Positions 9,074 to 16,943 of a stretch of 61,828 nt of DNA are shown here, one piece after another. The DNA is from Clostridium guangxiense (lineage in GTDB: Bacteria > Bacillota > Clostridia > Clostridiales > Clostridiaceae), in contig NZ_JAJNKE010000007.1 of assembly GCF_021043395.1 (NCBI RefSeq), positions 1 through 61,828 of the forward strand, written 5' to 3'. Position 1 is the first letter of the stretch. Each line of letters opens with the position of its first letter. The translations under genes were made by a program, and so were the position numbers. The notes under the pieces are model-generated. The model was given only the letters and a program-made list of their open reading frames with translations, made no database searches and had not been told where the DNA came from.

Positions 9074-11596
9074 TCATTCATACTTAATAGCTTCTATTAT
9101 ATTCATTTTAGAAGACTTAAGTGCTGGCACAAAAGATGCAAGAACAGTTATTAAAATTCCAAGTACAAAGCTCATTATGAAGACACCCTTTGAATAATGC
9201 ATATCCATCGGGAAATCCGCAAGCATAAGTATAAAAGGCATTGTCTCTGTCATTAAAACGCCGCCTATAATTCCGCATATGCTGCCAATGATACCAATTG
9301 ATATAGATTCTATAAAAAGCATTTTTCTAGTTTGGAACTTACTCATGCCAACAGAAGCGTAAATTGCAAGAGCTCTTTTTCTCTCCATAAAACTTATAAC
9401 AAAGTTATTTAAAACCCCCACTGCTCCTATTATAAGGGCCAATATTGGGAAAGCCTTTATAAGAAAAAGTGTCTTATTTATATAATCTGTGTTCTCTTTT
9501 TCTCTTTCTGTGATAGTTTTTATAGTAAGTGCCTTATCTTTAAATTTTTTAACTAAATCATTTTTTACATGAGCCGCATCTACATAAGTTTTTATATATA
9601 CAAAGCTTGGCTGAAATAAATTGAAATCACCCTTAGCGTATTTTTCAGGAATTATTGCACTACTCCCATTGTTCATAAGAGTATTAAAAGATCCAACTAT
9701 TTTATACTCTCTATTTCCTCTAAAAGTTTTAATACCTATATAATTTCCTACTTTTTTATTTAGCTTTTTTAGATCAGTAGTTGTCATAATTATATTTCTT
9801 CCGTTTTCAAAACTTCTAATAACTGCACTTTTATCTTGAAACAACTTTATGTCCAAATAATTTTCAATATCATATTTGCTTAAAAAATATATCCCAGAAA
9901 TTTTGTTGTCACTATTTTCAATTTCCACATCCCAGGAGAAATATACTGGTTCAACATCGCTTACTCCATAGTTACTTTTAATTCTATTCAATACTGTTCT
10001 ATCAACAGATTTTCCATCATCATTATCCATCCACACATTATATTTAAATATGCCATAGGCTTTAACTATTTCTTTTCCCACACTATAACTTGCAACGTTT
10101 AACATAAATAAAGTTGAAATTCCTATAGTTAAAAGAGAAATGTTATTCATGAGATTTTTATTTTTTCTCAAATTTTTAGCTGCTAACAACCCTTCATTTC
10201 CAAAAATAATACCATATATTACTTCAAATACTTTAACAAAAATCTCAGTTACGTATGGAACAATAACAATAATTCCAATAACTGCTGCAATCATGCTTAT
10301 GATATCAAACACCATATCTAAAAACTTACCCATTGAATTTTTAGCTACAAGCCTTGGAACTATAGTTGATAAAATGATAATCGCTATTCCCAGGATAAAC
10401 TTCCAGAATTTTTCCTTTTCTACTGTATCTATTGTATTTAAAACAACATCTTTTACAGAAAGTCTAGCGGCCTTAACTATAGGTACAATAGAACTTATAA
10501 ATGAAACTGCAATTGCAAATAGGAAAGCTACAATTAACTGTTTTAAGTCATATTCAATTGATATATTTATTGTAAAGTCATCAGATAACTGCCTACTCAT
10601 AATTCTCGCCAACAGTTTAAGTATTCCTATACCTGCGAAATCACCTATTATACCACCTAATATTCCATAGCAAACACTCTCCACTATAAGGACAGTGCTT
10701 GTAGTCATTCTTGTTGCCCCTATACTTCTGAATGTGCCTATTACAGGCATCCTTTCTGTTACAACGACCTTAAATACAGTATATATTATAAACATACTCA
10801 TTATAAGAACTACCATCATCATAGCTCTAAAAGCCAATACAATTTGCCCTGTTTGTTCTTCAACTGATTTATCGTCTATTGCTTTTTCAACAGTATAATT
10901 TTTATAAACTATTGATAAATCTTTTATTAGATTATCCATATCACCTTTATTTTTAGCTTTTACATATATACTCCACACTTGATTTCCGGCATTGTTTATT
11001 TGCTGAGCTGCCTTTAAAGGAACTATTGCCATCATATTTTTATCGCTTTCTATTGCAAAAAATCCTGTATTTTCAGCTATTCCAGCCACATTAAAAGTCA
11101 TGGTACTATCACCAATTTTTATTTTTATCTTGTCTCCCACATTAAGTGAATACCTATCAGCAGATTTCTTACTTATTATTATCTTATTTCCATTAAAAGG
11201 CTTTACAGAAGAAGATTTATAAAAATTAAGAGGGTTCATTATATTTATATCCTCATAATTGAAACCTCTAAGTGTTATATTTCTATCTTTGTTTTCCTTT
11301 GTATATACACCACTAGCATCAATCTCACCAATAGCATAGTCTATTTTATTTTTAAATTTATTTGCTTTGGATACACTTATAAAAGGAGATGGCGATTTTC
11401 CATTTGCATATATCTGTATATCTGCATTGCCAAGGTACTGTTTTGTCACTTCTGTAAAGGTCTTTTTAATAGTTGAGGCAGTTCCACTGGAGGCAAAGAA
11501 TAAGGCTGTAGAAGCCATTATTGAAAACATAATTAAAAAAGCTCTTAACTTCTTTTCTTTTATATTTGTAAGTATAAATTTTATTATTATTTTCAT
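9074..11596 (-). CDS. Large FtsX-family ABC permease, orphan paralogue
   Basis: An 840-residue protein with the same doubled FtsX layout as the permease at 4260-6788: N-terminal helix, extracellular domain to about residue 245, three helices, a paired section near 400-465, a second extracellular domain and three C-terminal helices. The two share most motif positions over their whole length, so this is a tandem duplication product. No ATPase or fusion-protein gene accompanies it, so it must use an ATPase made elsewhere, perhaps that at 3525-4241. Confidence 0.88.
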   Translation of the reverse strand: MKIIIKFILTNIKEKKLRAFLIMFSIMASTALFFASSGTASTIKKTFTEVTKQYLGNADIQIYANGKSPSPFISVSKANKFKNKIDYAIGEIDASGVYTKENKDRNITLRGFNYEDINIMNPLNFYKSSSVKPFNGNKIIISKKSADRYSLNVGDKIKIKIGDSTMTFNVAGIAENTGFFAIESDKNMMAIVPLKAAQQINNAGNQVWSIYVKAKNKGDMDNLIKDLSIVYKNYTVEKAIDDKSVEEQTGQIVLAFRAMMMVVLIMSMFIIYTVFKVVVTERMPVIGTFRSIGATRMTTSTVLIVESVCYGILGGIIGDFAGIGILKLLARIMSRQLSDDFTINISIEYDLKQLIVAFLFAIAVSFISSIVPIVKAARLSVKDVVLNTIDTVEKEKFWKFILGIAIIILSTIVPRLVAKNSMGKFLDMVFDIISMIAAVIGIIVIVPYVTEIFVKVFEVIYGIIFGNEGLLAAKNLRKNKNLMNNISLLTIGISTLFMLNVASYSVGKEIVKAYGIFKYNVWMDNDDGKSVDRTVLNRIKSNYGVSDVEPVYFSWDVEIENSDNKISGIYFLSKYDIENYLDIKLFQDKSAVIRSFENGRNIIMTTTDLKKLNKKVGNYIGIKTFRGNREYKIVGSFNTLMNNGSSAIIPEKYAKGDFNLFQPSFVYIKTYVDAAHVKNDLVKKFKDKALTIKTITEREKENTDYINKTLFLIKAFPILALIIGAVGVLNNFVISFMERKRALAIYASVGMSKFQTRKMLFIESISIGIIGSICGIIGGVLMTETMPFILMLADFPMDMHYSKGVFIMSFVLGILITVLASFVPALKSSKMNIIEAIKYE

Positions 11597-11675
11597 TAAA
11601 ACACCAACCCCAATATTAGAAATACATGAAAGTTTTAGATTTTATTTAACTAAGGTTATACAAGTAAGCTTAAAA

Positions 11676-11883
11676 ATTCAGAGCAGAGTGTAGGGAGTAA
11701 AGAGTAGAGTGGAGGTAGATTTTTCTCCGCTATCGCTGCGTAAAATCTAAAACTTAATGCTTACGCATTGCATAAAATATAGTGTTCATCACAGCTGATG
11801 CTAATAAGTTCTAAGATTTACCTAAGAGAAACGAAAGGTAAATCATCCTTCACTCTACTCTCTACTCTTTACTCTCTACTCTA
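11676..11883. repeat. R2 heptad-tailed palindrome (AGAGTAR type)
   Basis: Left tail of degenerate 7-mers (GAGTAAAGAGTAGAG) leading to GGAGGTAGATTT; right tail mirrors it (AAATCATCCTTCACTCTACT, then CTCTACTCTTTACTCTC). The core holds TGTTCATCACAGCTGATG. It fills the gap between the orphan permease and the HD gene, ending eight bases before the HD stop codon. Confidence 0.85.
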
Positions 11884-11890
11884 TTTAAGT

Positions 11891-12511
11891 TTAAATCTTT
11901 TTCATTTTCCTAAGAAAAGTGTTAATGCTTTCTCTTTCTTCTTTTTCTCTTTCCTTTGAAATGGGTTTTCTACCAAGTCTATCACATAATGATAAAAGTG
12001 CTATTTCAGAAGTAGAAGTTTCGCTTTTCATTTTTTCCGGCTCTGCAAACGACATGTTTTTGGCAATAAAAAATGTCTGCATGTGCCATCTTACAAGCTT
12101 AACAACCTTATTCACAAAATCCTGCGGTTCATTAAAGCATTTAAAAAATTCTTCTGCAAGTTCCTCTCCCATTTTGTCATGATCATAGGCAGTTATTCTT
12201 CCTTTTCTTACCTTAGTTGCCTTTGCTTTACCTATGTCGTGAAGAAGTGCCCCCCACATAAAAGCTCTTTTATCTGAACTTTTATCTTTACTTTGAGCTG
12301 CATTGTCAACTACAAGCATTGTATGTTTCCATACATTGCCTTCTGGATGATGTTTAGGTTCCTGTTCTACTTTTTCAAGGTCACCCAGCATGTTAAATGG
12401 ATACTTATTAAGTTTATTTTCCTTAAGTAATGTATTTAAATACTCAGATGGTTTTGAATCATTCATAAGGTGATAATCTATTTCCCCAAAAATTTTATTA
12501 ATATCCTCCAT
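11891..12511 (-). CDS. HD-domain phosphohydrolase
   Basis: A 206-residue soluble protein with an HD metal-binding core: His63 (WKHTMLVV), His91-Asp92 (GALLHDIGKA) and a further His near 111 (YDHDKMG). The Ala-Thr-Lys-Val/Tyr-Asp-His motif resembles the HD domain attached to bacterial tRNA nucleotidyltransferases, but the polymerase head is absent, so it is a stand-alone hydrolase of unknown phosphorylated substrate. It follows the MutS-like gene by 11 bp and is probably cotranscribed with it. Confidence 0.82.
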   Translation of the reverse strand: MEDINKIFGEIDYHLMNDSKPSEYLNTLLKENKLNKYPFNMLGDLEKVEQEPKHHPEGNVWKHTMLVVDNAAQSKDKSSDKRAFMWGALLHDIGKAKATKVRKGRITAYDHDKMGEELAEEFFKCFNEPQDFVNKVVKLVRWHMQTFFIAKNMSFAEPEKMKSETSTSEIALLSLCDRLGRKPISKEREKEERESINTFLRKMKKI

Positions 12512-12522
12512 GAAATAACCTC

Positions 12523-14253
12523 CTATATTTTTAAGAGTCTCTCATTAGTTTTTTGTATTATCTCCTCAGGATATTCAAGATATTTTAAAAGTTTTATTGC
12601 ATTTCTATTTTTACATACACCTTCTTTTATTTTGTAGTCAAATTTAAGACCTTCTTCATTTATATCCTCTGTAAAGTAATAGCATAAATATTTATCCTTA
12701 AGAATTTCTGTAAGCTCAAGGTCATGAGTTGCTACCAGCGTAAGGGTATTATGTCTACTTATGTAATTTAATATTTCAGCCGCTGCATTAACCCTCTCAA
12801 CAGGATTAGTTCCTCTAAATATCTCATCTACAATACATAAAACAGGTTCGTCTCCGCACTCGTTTATTATTCTTTTAAGAGCTTCTGCCTCTCTAAAATA
12901 ATAACTCTTTCCTGAAGATATATTATCTTCTGGACTTATAGATGTCATTATCTTGAAAAAGCTTGTCTTGTAGGATTCTGCAGTGCACGTATATATAGTT
13001 TGAGCTAAAAGTGCATTTACGCCAATTGTTCTAAGAAATGTCGATTTTCCAGACATATTGGTTCCTGTAAGTATTATGCCCTTGTTTTCTAAAGTTATTG
13101 AATTTGCCACTGCCTTTTCTACTAAAGGATGATAAACTTTCTCAGCTTCTATAGTATTTTCATCACTTACAAATTCAGGCTCTGTACAAGCTGCTCCTAT
13201 CCATTCTCTAAACGAAGCTACAGACATTAATGCATCCAGTTCGCCTAAAGTCTTGTAAAGTTCTTTTAAATCAGCTCTATACTTTTTTATATCATTAATT
13301 GATGAAAAAAACTTTCTTTCTTCTATTAAAAATACAGAATATAACATGTCAACAACAGGATCTCTAAGCCCATTTGATGCTTGAAGTCCAGCTGTTTGCT
13401 TAACTATTACCGATACGCTTTTAGAAGTTCTTTTTAAAATTTCAGTATAGTGTTTTATTTCATCATTATTAATTTTAGATATACTCTCCGCTCCATGTAT
13501 TATGCCATTCAGATATCCAAGAGAATTTATATATGATTCAACATCCCTTTTAAATTTACCATGCTGCAAATTATTTATAACAAACAAAGCACCAGCTATT
13601 ATGATAAATTTAAGCTTGAAAATAGGTATTGTGATAACAGCTACTAGGAAGGCTAATGCTAAGAAATCGAATAAATATTTATATTTATAATTCACATCAA
13701 AATCCTTAGTTATTATAGAATAGACTCCATTGTCGCTCATTCTCCCTAGTCTAACAAGTTCTATTCCAATTTTGTTTCTTATTTCAGCATTATTCTTAAA
13801 TAACTTTATAACTCTATTTCTCTCTAATAGTTTTTCTTCTTTAAGCTCTGGTTCTCTCAAAATTTTATAAAGCATTTCTTCACCAGGGGAAGTTACTGTT
13901 CTGTCAATAAGCTGAAATAATTCATCCATATTAAGATCAGCCCAGGTTTGATCGTCAATACTAAAATTGCTATCTTTTTTTCTTGCAAGCGTAAAAAACT
14001 TTTGAGTGGATTTAAAATTTCTTTTTCTCTTTTGAAAATTACCCCAATGCTCCTTAAAATTTCTATAATTAACTATATTTATTAATCTTGCCTTTACATA
14101 TGTAATTATAATGATTAATATAATTGCAGCTAGTACTCCTAGTAAATAATAAGGGTTTTTAGTATTTCCAGCTATGCCACCAAATATAAATGCCCCAACA
14201 AGTGCAAAAAAACTTAGTGCACTACATGACATACTAATATTATCTTCATTCAT
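12523..14253 (-). CDS. Membrane-anchored MutS-like ATPase
   Basis: A 576-residue protein that keeps only the core/lever and ATPase parts of the MutS family. Two N-terminal hydrophobic segments (about 10-28 and 36-56) and two more near 194-228 suggest a membrane location. The ATPase has Walker A GTNMSGKST near 397-405, an ABC-like SSGKSYYF signature near 446-453, and Walker B VLCIVDEIFRGTNP near 471-484. The mismatch-binding and connector domains are missing, so it is unlikely to do classical mismatch repair. The start follows AGGAGG by 7 bases, with its own promoter at 14286-14314. Confidence 0.85.
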   Translation of the reverse strand: MNEDNISMSCSALSFFALVGAFIFGGIAGNTKNPYYLLGVLAAIILIIIITYVKARLINIVNYRNFKEHWGNFQKRKRNFKSTQKFFTLARKKDSNFSIDDQTWADLNMDELFQLIDRTVTSPGEEMLYKILREPELKEEKLLERNRVIKLFKNNAEIRNKIGIELVRLGRMSDNGVYSIITKDFDVNYKYKYLFDFLALAFLVAVITIPIFKLKFIIIAGALFVINNLQHGKFKRDVESYINSLGYLNGIIHGAESISKINNDEIKHYTEILKRTSKSVSVIVKQTAGLQASNGLRDPVVDMLYSVFLIEERKFFSSINDIKKYRADLKELYKTLGELDALMSVASFREWIGAACTEPEFVSDENTIEAEKVYHPLVEKAVANSITLENKGIILTGTNMSGKSTFLRTIGVNALLAQTIYTCTAESYKTSFFKIMTSISPEDNISSGKSYYFREAEALKRIINECGDEPVLCIVDEIFRGTNPVERVNAAAEILNYISRHNTLTLVATHDLELTEILKDKYLCYYFTEDINEEGLKFDYKIKEGVCKNRNAIKLLKYLEYPEEIIQKTNERLLKI

Positions 14254-14285
14254 TATTTTTCCTCCTACACATATTATTGCCTTAA

Positions 14286-14314
14286 ATAATACACTAGCTT
14301 AAAATAGCTGTCAA
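14286..14314 (-). promoter_or_regulatory. Promoter of the MutS-like gene
   Basis: TTGACA (14309-14314), 17-base spacer, TATTAT (14286-14291), read on the minus strand. It lies downstream of the small RNA terminator, so the MutS-like gene does not depend on the RNA promoter. Confidence 0.8.
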
Positions 14315-14339
14315 TTTACATTTAAATGGACTGTAAATT

Positions 14340-14417
14340 ATAACGAAAGACAGCTGGATAGGGGGACTGTCCAGCTGTCTCTATTTCTATGATATTTTAT
14401 AGGGGAATGATTCATTT
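14340..14417 (-). ncRNA. Candidate small RNA, copy A
   Basis: A short unit with its own promoter, TTGTCA (14446-14451), 16 bases, TATAAT (14424-14429), predicting a start near 14417. The RNA begins AGCAAATGAAT, carries CATTCCCCTAT, and ends in a strong hairpin AGACAGCTGGA / TCCAGCTGTCT (14348-14380) whose loop contains GTCCCCCTA. The T tract after the stem is weak. A paralogue with matching boxes, spacing and loop is at 19266-19347. C-rich loops of this kind in Gram-positive small RNAs often pair with Shine-Dalgarno sequences. No reading frame is apparent. It could instead be an attenuating leader, but the MutS-like gene has its own promoter. Confidence 0.6.
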
Positions 14418-14423
14418 GCTATG

Positions 14424-14451
14424 ATTATATAATAACTTATAATTGTGACAA
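14424..14451 (-). promoter_or_regulatory. Promoter of small RNA copy A
   Basis: TTGTCA-N16-TATAAT on the minus strand. The same box positions and spacer length occur in copy B. Confidence 0.7.
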
Positions 14452-14520
14452 TCATATTACAATTATAAGTATAATATATTAATTTATACTCAAGTAACTT
14501 AGAAGTTATAAGTTTCAATT

Positions 14521-14770
14521 TTATCCCGACAAACTGGAAGTTGTAAAGCAGAGTACAAAGTACAGAGTACAGAGTACAATGAAGGTGGATTTACCTTTTG
14601 CTTCGCTTAGGTAAATCTTATAACTTGATAGTGTCAGCTGCGCTGAACACTATATTTTAAGCGCTTTGGGCGTATTAAGTTTTAAGATTTTTCGAAGCAT
14701 AGCGGAGAAAAATCATCCTTCACTGTACCCTGTACTTTGTACTCTGTGCTCTGAGTTAAATTCCAGTTTA
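14521..14770. repeat. R2 palindrome (AGTACAR type) inside OE ends
   Basis: Outer ends are ACAAACTGGAAGTTGT (left) and AAATTCCAGTTTA (right, inverted). Inside, left heptads (GAGTACAAAGTACAGAGTAC) lead to AATGAAGGTGGATTT; the right side returns with AAATCATCCTTCACTGTACC and TGTACTTTGTACTCTG. The core hairpin is TAGTGTCAGCTG / GCTGAACACTA. It occupies most of the 545-bp gap between aspS and the MutS-like gene; the remainder holds the small RNA and the MutS promoter. Confidence 0.88.
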
Positions 14771-14797
14771 TATGCTTCTAGTGCCATCTATCAACTG

Positions 14798-16078
14798 CTA
14801 AGGTAGCAGTCTTTTTTTATCTCTTACAAACGCTTCTGCCTCCCTTATATTATCTAGTTTTAGAAGTTTCATTGTAAGTCTTTCAAGCCCTATTGCAAGA
14901 CCGCCATGAGGAGGCATTCCAAATTTAAAGGTATCCAAATAATTTTTAAAATCATCTGGATTTAATCCTTTTTCTATCATGCCCTTTTTAAGCATTTCAT
15001 AGTCATGTATTCTTTGACCTCCTGTTGTTATTTCCATTCCTCTAAAAATAAGATCAAAGCTGTGTGTTAAATTTTTTCCGCAAGGCATTGTATACATTGG
15101 CCTTTTTTCTCTAGTATAGTGTGTTAAAAATACAAAATCAGAATTATATTTTTCCTTTATAAAGGCCCCTATAAGTTCCTCTCCCTCATGATCTATATCC
15201 GTTGTGAGCTCTGTTTTATTGTACTTATCTCTTAATATTTTTATTGCTTCCTGAAGCGTCATAACTGGAAGTTCATCTTGTATTTCTGGGATTTCAACTT
15301 TAAGAAGTTCAATTTCCTTTTGGCATTTTTCTTTTATATGCTTAAATATATTCTTTAAAAGTTTAACTTCAAGCTTTATCAAATCCATCTCATCATTAAT
15401 AAATCCCATTTCTAAATCCATACTCACGTATTCATTTAAATGCCTTTTAGTATCATGACTTTCTGCTCTATAGACATGACCTATTTCAAACACTCTTTCA
15501 TATCCCGCTGCAACCATCATTTGCTTATAAAATTGAGGACTTTGTGCAAGATATGCTTTCCTATCAAAATACTTTAATTCAAAAAGCTCTGTTCCACCCT
15601 CTGCTCCTTCAGCAGTTATCTTTGGTGTAAATATCTCTGTGAAATCTTCCTGCTCTAAAAATTTAGAAAAACCATGTGCAATTTCTGCTTCAACCTTAAA
15701 TACCGCATTTATCTTTTCATTTCTCATACTCAAAACTCTATGATTTAGAATAGTGTCTATATTTGCCTCAATGCTTTCACTATTTATTTCTATAGGCAGA
15801 TCTTCTTTTACCAAAGACATTATTTTCAAATTATCTACTTGAAGTTCAAAATCATCCTTGTTCCTTTTAACAACTCCATTAACTTCAATCACACTTTCTA
15901 GTTTTAAATCTTTTATATCTACCTGCTTTGTGCTTACTACACATTGCACTATTCCTGTTCTATCTCTCAAAAGCATAAATGCAATCTTTCCAAGTTTTCT
16001 TATTCTGTGAACCCATCCTTGAAGTTTTACTGTTTTCTCTAAATTACTTTGAACCTCATTTACTAAACATCTTTCCAT
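14798..16078 (-). CDS. aspS2: Aspartyl-tRNA synthetase, archaeal/non-discriminating type
   Basis: A 426-residue class IIb synthetase of the short archaeal AspRS type, without the bacterial GAD insertion of the usual ~590-residue enzyme. An N-terminal OB fold binds the anticodon (QGWVHRIRKLG, residues 20-30). Motif 2 is FEIGHVYRAESHDTKRHLNE near 195-215 and motif 3 is GGLAIGLERLT near 393-403, ending FVRDKKRLLP as in AspRS rather than AsnRS. The His in GWVH sits where discriminating archaeal enzymes carry Trp, so it may also charge tRNA-Asn with Asp for amidation. That follows published AspRS work; activity here is inference. A T-box leader with an Asp specifier controls it. Confidence 0.88.
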   Translation of the reverse strand: MERCLVNEVQSNLEKTVKLQGWVHRIRKLGKIAFMLLRDRTGIVQCVVSTKQVDIKDLKLESVIEVNGVVKRNKDDFELQVDNLKIMSLVKEDLPIEINSESIEANIDTILNHRVLSMRNEKINAVFKVEAEIAHGFSKFLEQEDFTEIFTPKITAEGAEGGTELFELKYFDRKAYLAQSPQFYKQMMVAAGYERVFEIGHVYRAESHDTKRHLNEYVSMDLEMGFINDEMDLIKLEVKLLKNIFKHIKEKCQKEIELLKVEIPEIQDELPVMTLQEAIKILRDKYNKTELTTDIDHEGEELIGAFIKEKYNSDFVFLTHYTREKRPMYTMPCGKNLTHSFDLIFRGMEITTGGQRIHDYEMLKKGMIEKGLNPDDFKNYLDTFKFGMPPHGGLAIGLERLTMKLLKLDNIREAEAFVRDKKRLLP

Positions 16079-16105
16079 AGTCTGATTCCTCCTATAAAAT
16101 TTTGT

Positions 16106-16257
16106 ATAAAAAACGTCCCTGATACAAATTTTAAAGTAACTCTGCTATTTGATTTTCGTAAAATTCGTAGAAACATCGAGATTTTACAAATTCAAATAGC
16201 GATTTACTAATTAAAATTATATAAAAGGGACGAATCATTCGCGGTGCCACCCTGATT
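16106..16257 (-). promoter_or_regulatory. T-box module 2: antiterminator and split terminator
   Basis: On the minus strand the T-box sequence AATCAGGGTGGCACCGCG (16240-16257) is followed by CGTCCC (16227-16232) and, ~105 bases later, GGGACG plus a T run (16108-16118). The TGGC bulge would pair with a G73-CCA tRNA end, as in tRNA-Asp and tRNA-Asn. The terminator loop is swollen by a palindrome at 16143-16202. This module has no Stem I of its own. Confidence 0.8.
16143..16202. repeat. Palindrome inside the T-box terminator loop
   Basis: Arms GCTATTTGA...GTAAAATTCG and CGAGATTTTAC...TCAAATAGC, about 24 bp each, around a short centre. It separates the two halves of the second T-box terminator. 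Confidence 0.75.
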
Positions 16258-16269
16258 AACCAACTTAAA

Positions 16270-16438
16270 TCAATTCACAGTTCACAATTCACAATGAAAG
16301 GTGATTTTCTGCTGAAGCTGAAAATCTTAAAATTTAATACTTATACAATCATACTCAGCAAAGCTGGTAATACATAAGTTTTAAGATTTATCTTACGTAA
16401 GGAAGGTAAATTCACATTCATTGTAGTCTGTACTCTAA
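16270..16438. repeat. R2 palindrome with two different tails
   Basis: The left tail is of the TTCACAR type (ATTCACAGTTCACAATTCAC) while the right tail is of the AGTACAR type (GTAGTCTGTACTCT). The inner parts keep the R2 form: ATGAAAGGTGATTTTC, a core with CTCAGCAAAGCTGG, and AAATTCACATTCATTG. It lies between the two T-box modules. Confidence 0.8.
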
Positions 16439-16499
16439 TAAAAAAAGCTCCCACTCCAATTAGGAGTGAGAGCATATTCCCACGGTACCATCCTTACTT
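16439..16499 (-). promoter_or_regulatory. T-box module 1: antiterminator and terminator
   Basis: On the minus strand the T-box sequence AAGTAAGGATGGTACCGTGG (16480-16499) precedes a strong terminator GCTCTCACTCC / GGAGTGGGAGC followed by seven T (16440-16473). The bulge is TGGT rather than TGGC. A small stem CGGTTTCTACCG (about 16532-16543) upstream fits Stem III. Confidence 0.82.
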
Positions 16500-16556
16500 A
16501 ATCAATAAGCTGATTCACTTTAACCTTTTAACGGTAGAAACCGGATTATCCTACTT

Positions 16557-16715
16557 AGGCATCTTCAAGAAAATAATCAGTCCATCTAGTGGCTAATTTT
16601 GTGTAATATTTCGTCAACTGAACCCGCTAAGACTGCCTAGTATTAACGGAACCAGTTTTCTCGTATTACACAAAATCATCTCACAATATGGACTTGTTAT
16701 TTTTTTCAGATGCCT
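16557..16715 (-). repeat. 159-base hairpin in the T-box leader
   Basis: Between Stem I and Stem III the RNA folds into one long interrupted hairpin: AGGCATCT / AGATGCCT, AGTCCAT / ATGGACT, TTTTGTGTAATA / TATTACACAAAA and CCGTTAA / TTAGCGG. It occupies the place where Stem II and the IIA/B pseudoknot would normally be. It may be another inserted palindrome; no second copy is in this window. Confidence 0.65.
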
Positions 16716-16724
16716 TAAATTTCA

Positions 16725-16931
16725 AATAATCTACTCCGAGATGTCCTTCATTTTAATAACTTTTCTCGGCTCGCACCAAACCCGATTCGCTTACATGGAT
16801 AAACCACTTCAACTAATGAAATTTATTTGCACCATAACGCCCAGAAGATATCATTTTAGTACAAATAAATTTCAAGTTTTCAGAGATGTTTTATCCCTAA
16901 AATTTCATTAAAATTACTCTTCTCTTCTTCG
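16725..16931 (-). promoter_or_regulatory. T-box Stem I with Asp specifier GAC
   Basis: 5' strand GAAGAAGAGAAGAGTA (16916-16931), distal head GCGAATCGGGTTTGGTGCGAGC (pieces at 16769-16790), and 3' strand GAAGGACATCTCGGAGTAG. The triplet GAC (16743-16745) sits just before ATCTCGGAG, the usual specifier position, so the leader should sense uncharged tRNA-Asp. ATTTTAAT / ATTAAAAT forms the helix above the specifier loop. An R3 palindrome (16797-16896) is inserted above it. Confidence 0.78.
16797..16896. repeat. R3 palindrome inside T-box Stem I
   Basis: Ends GGATAAACCACTT / ATGTTTTATCC; arms GAAATTTATTTGCACC / AGTACAAATAAATTTC; centre with CCCAGAAGATATC. Related copies are at 56158-56308 and 59335-59431. 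Confidence 0.85.
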
Positions 16932-16943
16932 TATTTAAAATAG

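Noticed and set aside
16557-16715. Lysine or other metabolite riboswitch in the aspS leader
   Set aside because: The long hairpin lacks the conserved junction sequences I know for the lysine riboswitch, and both T-box motifs and the Asp specifier explain the leader.
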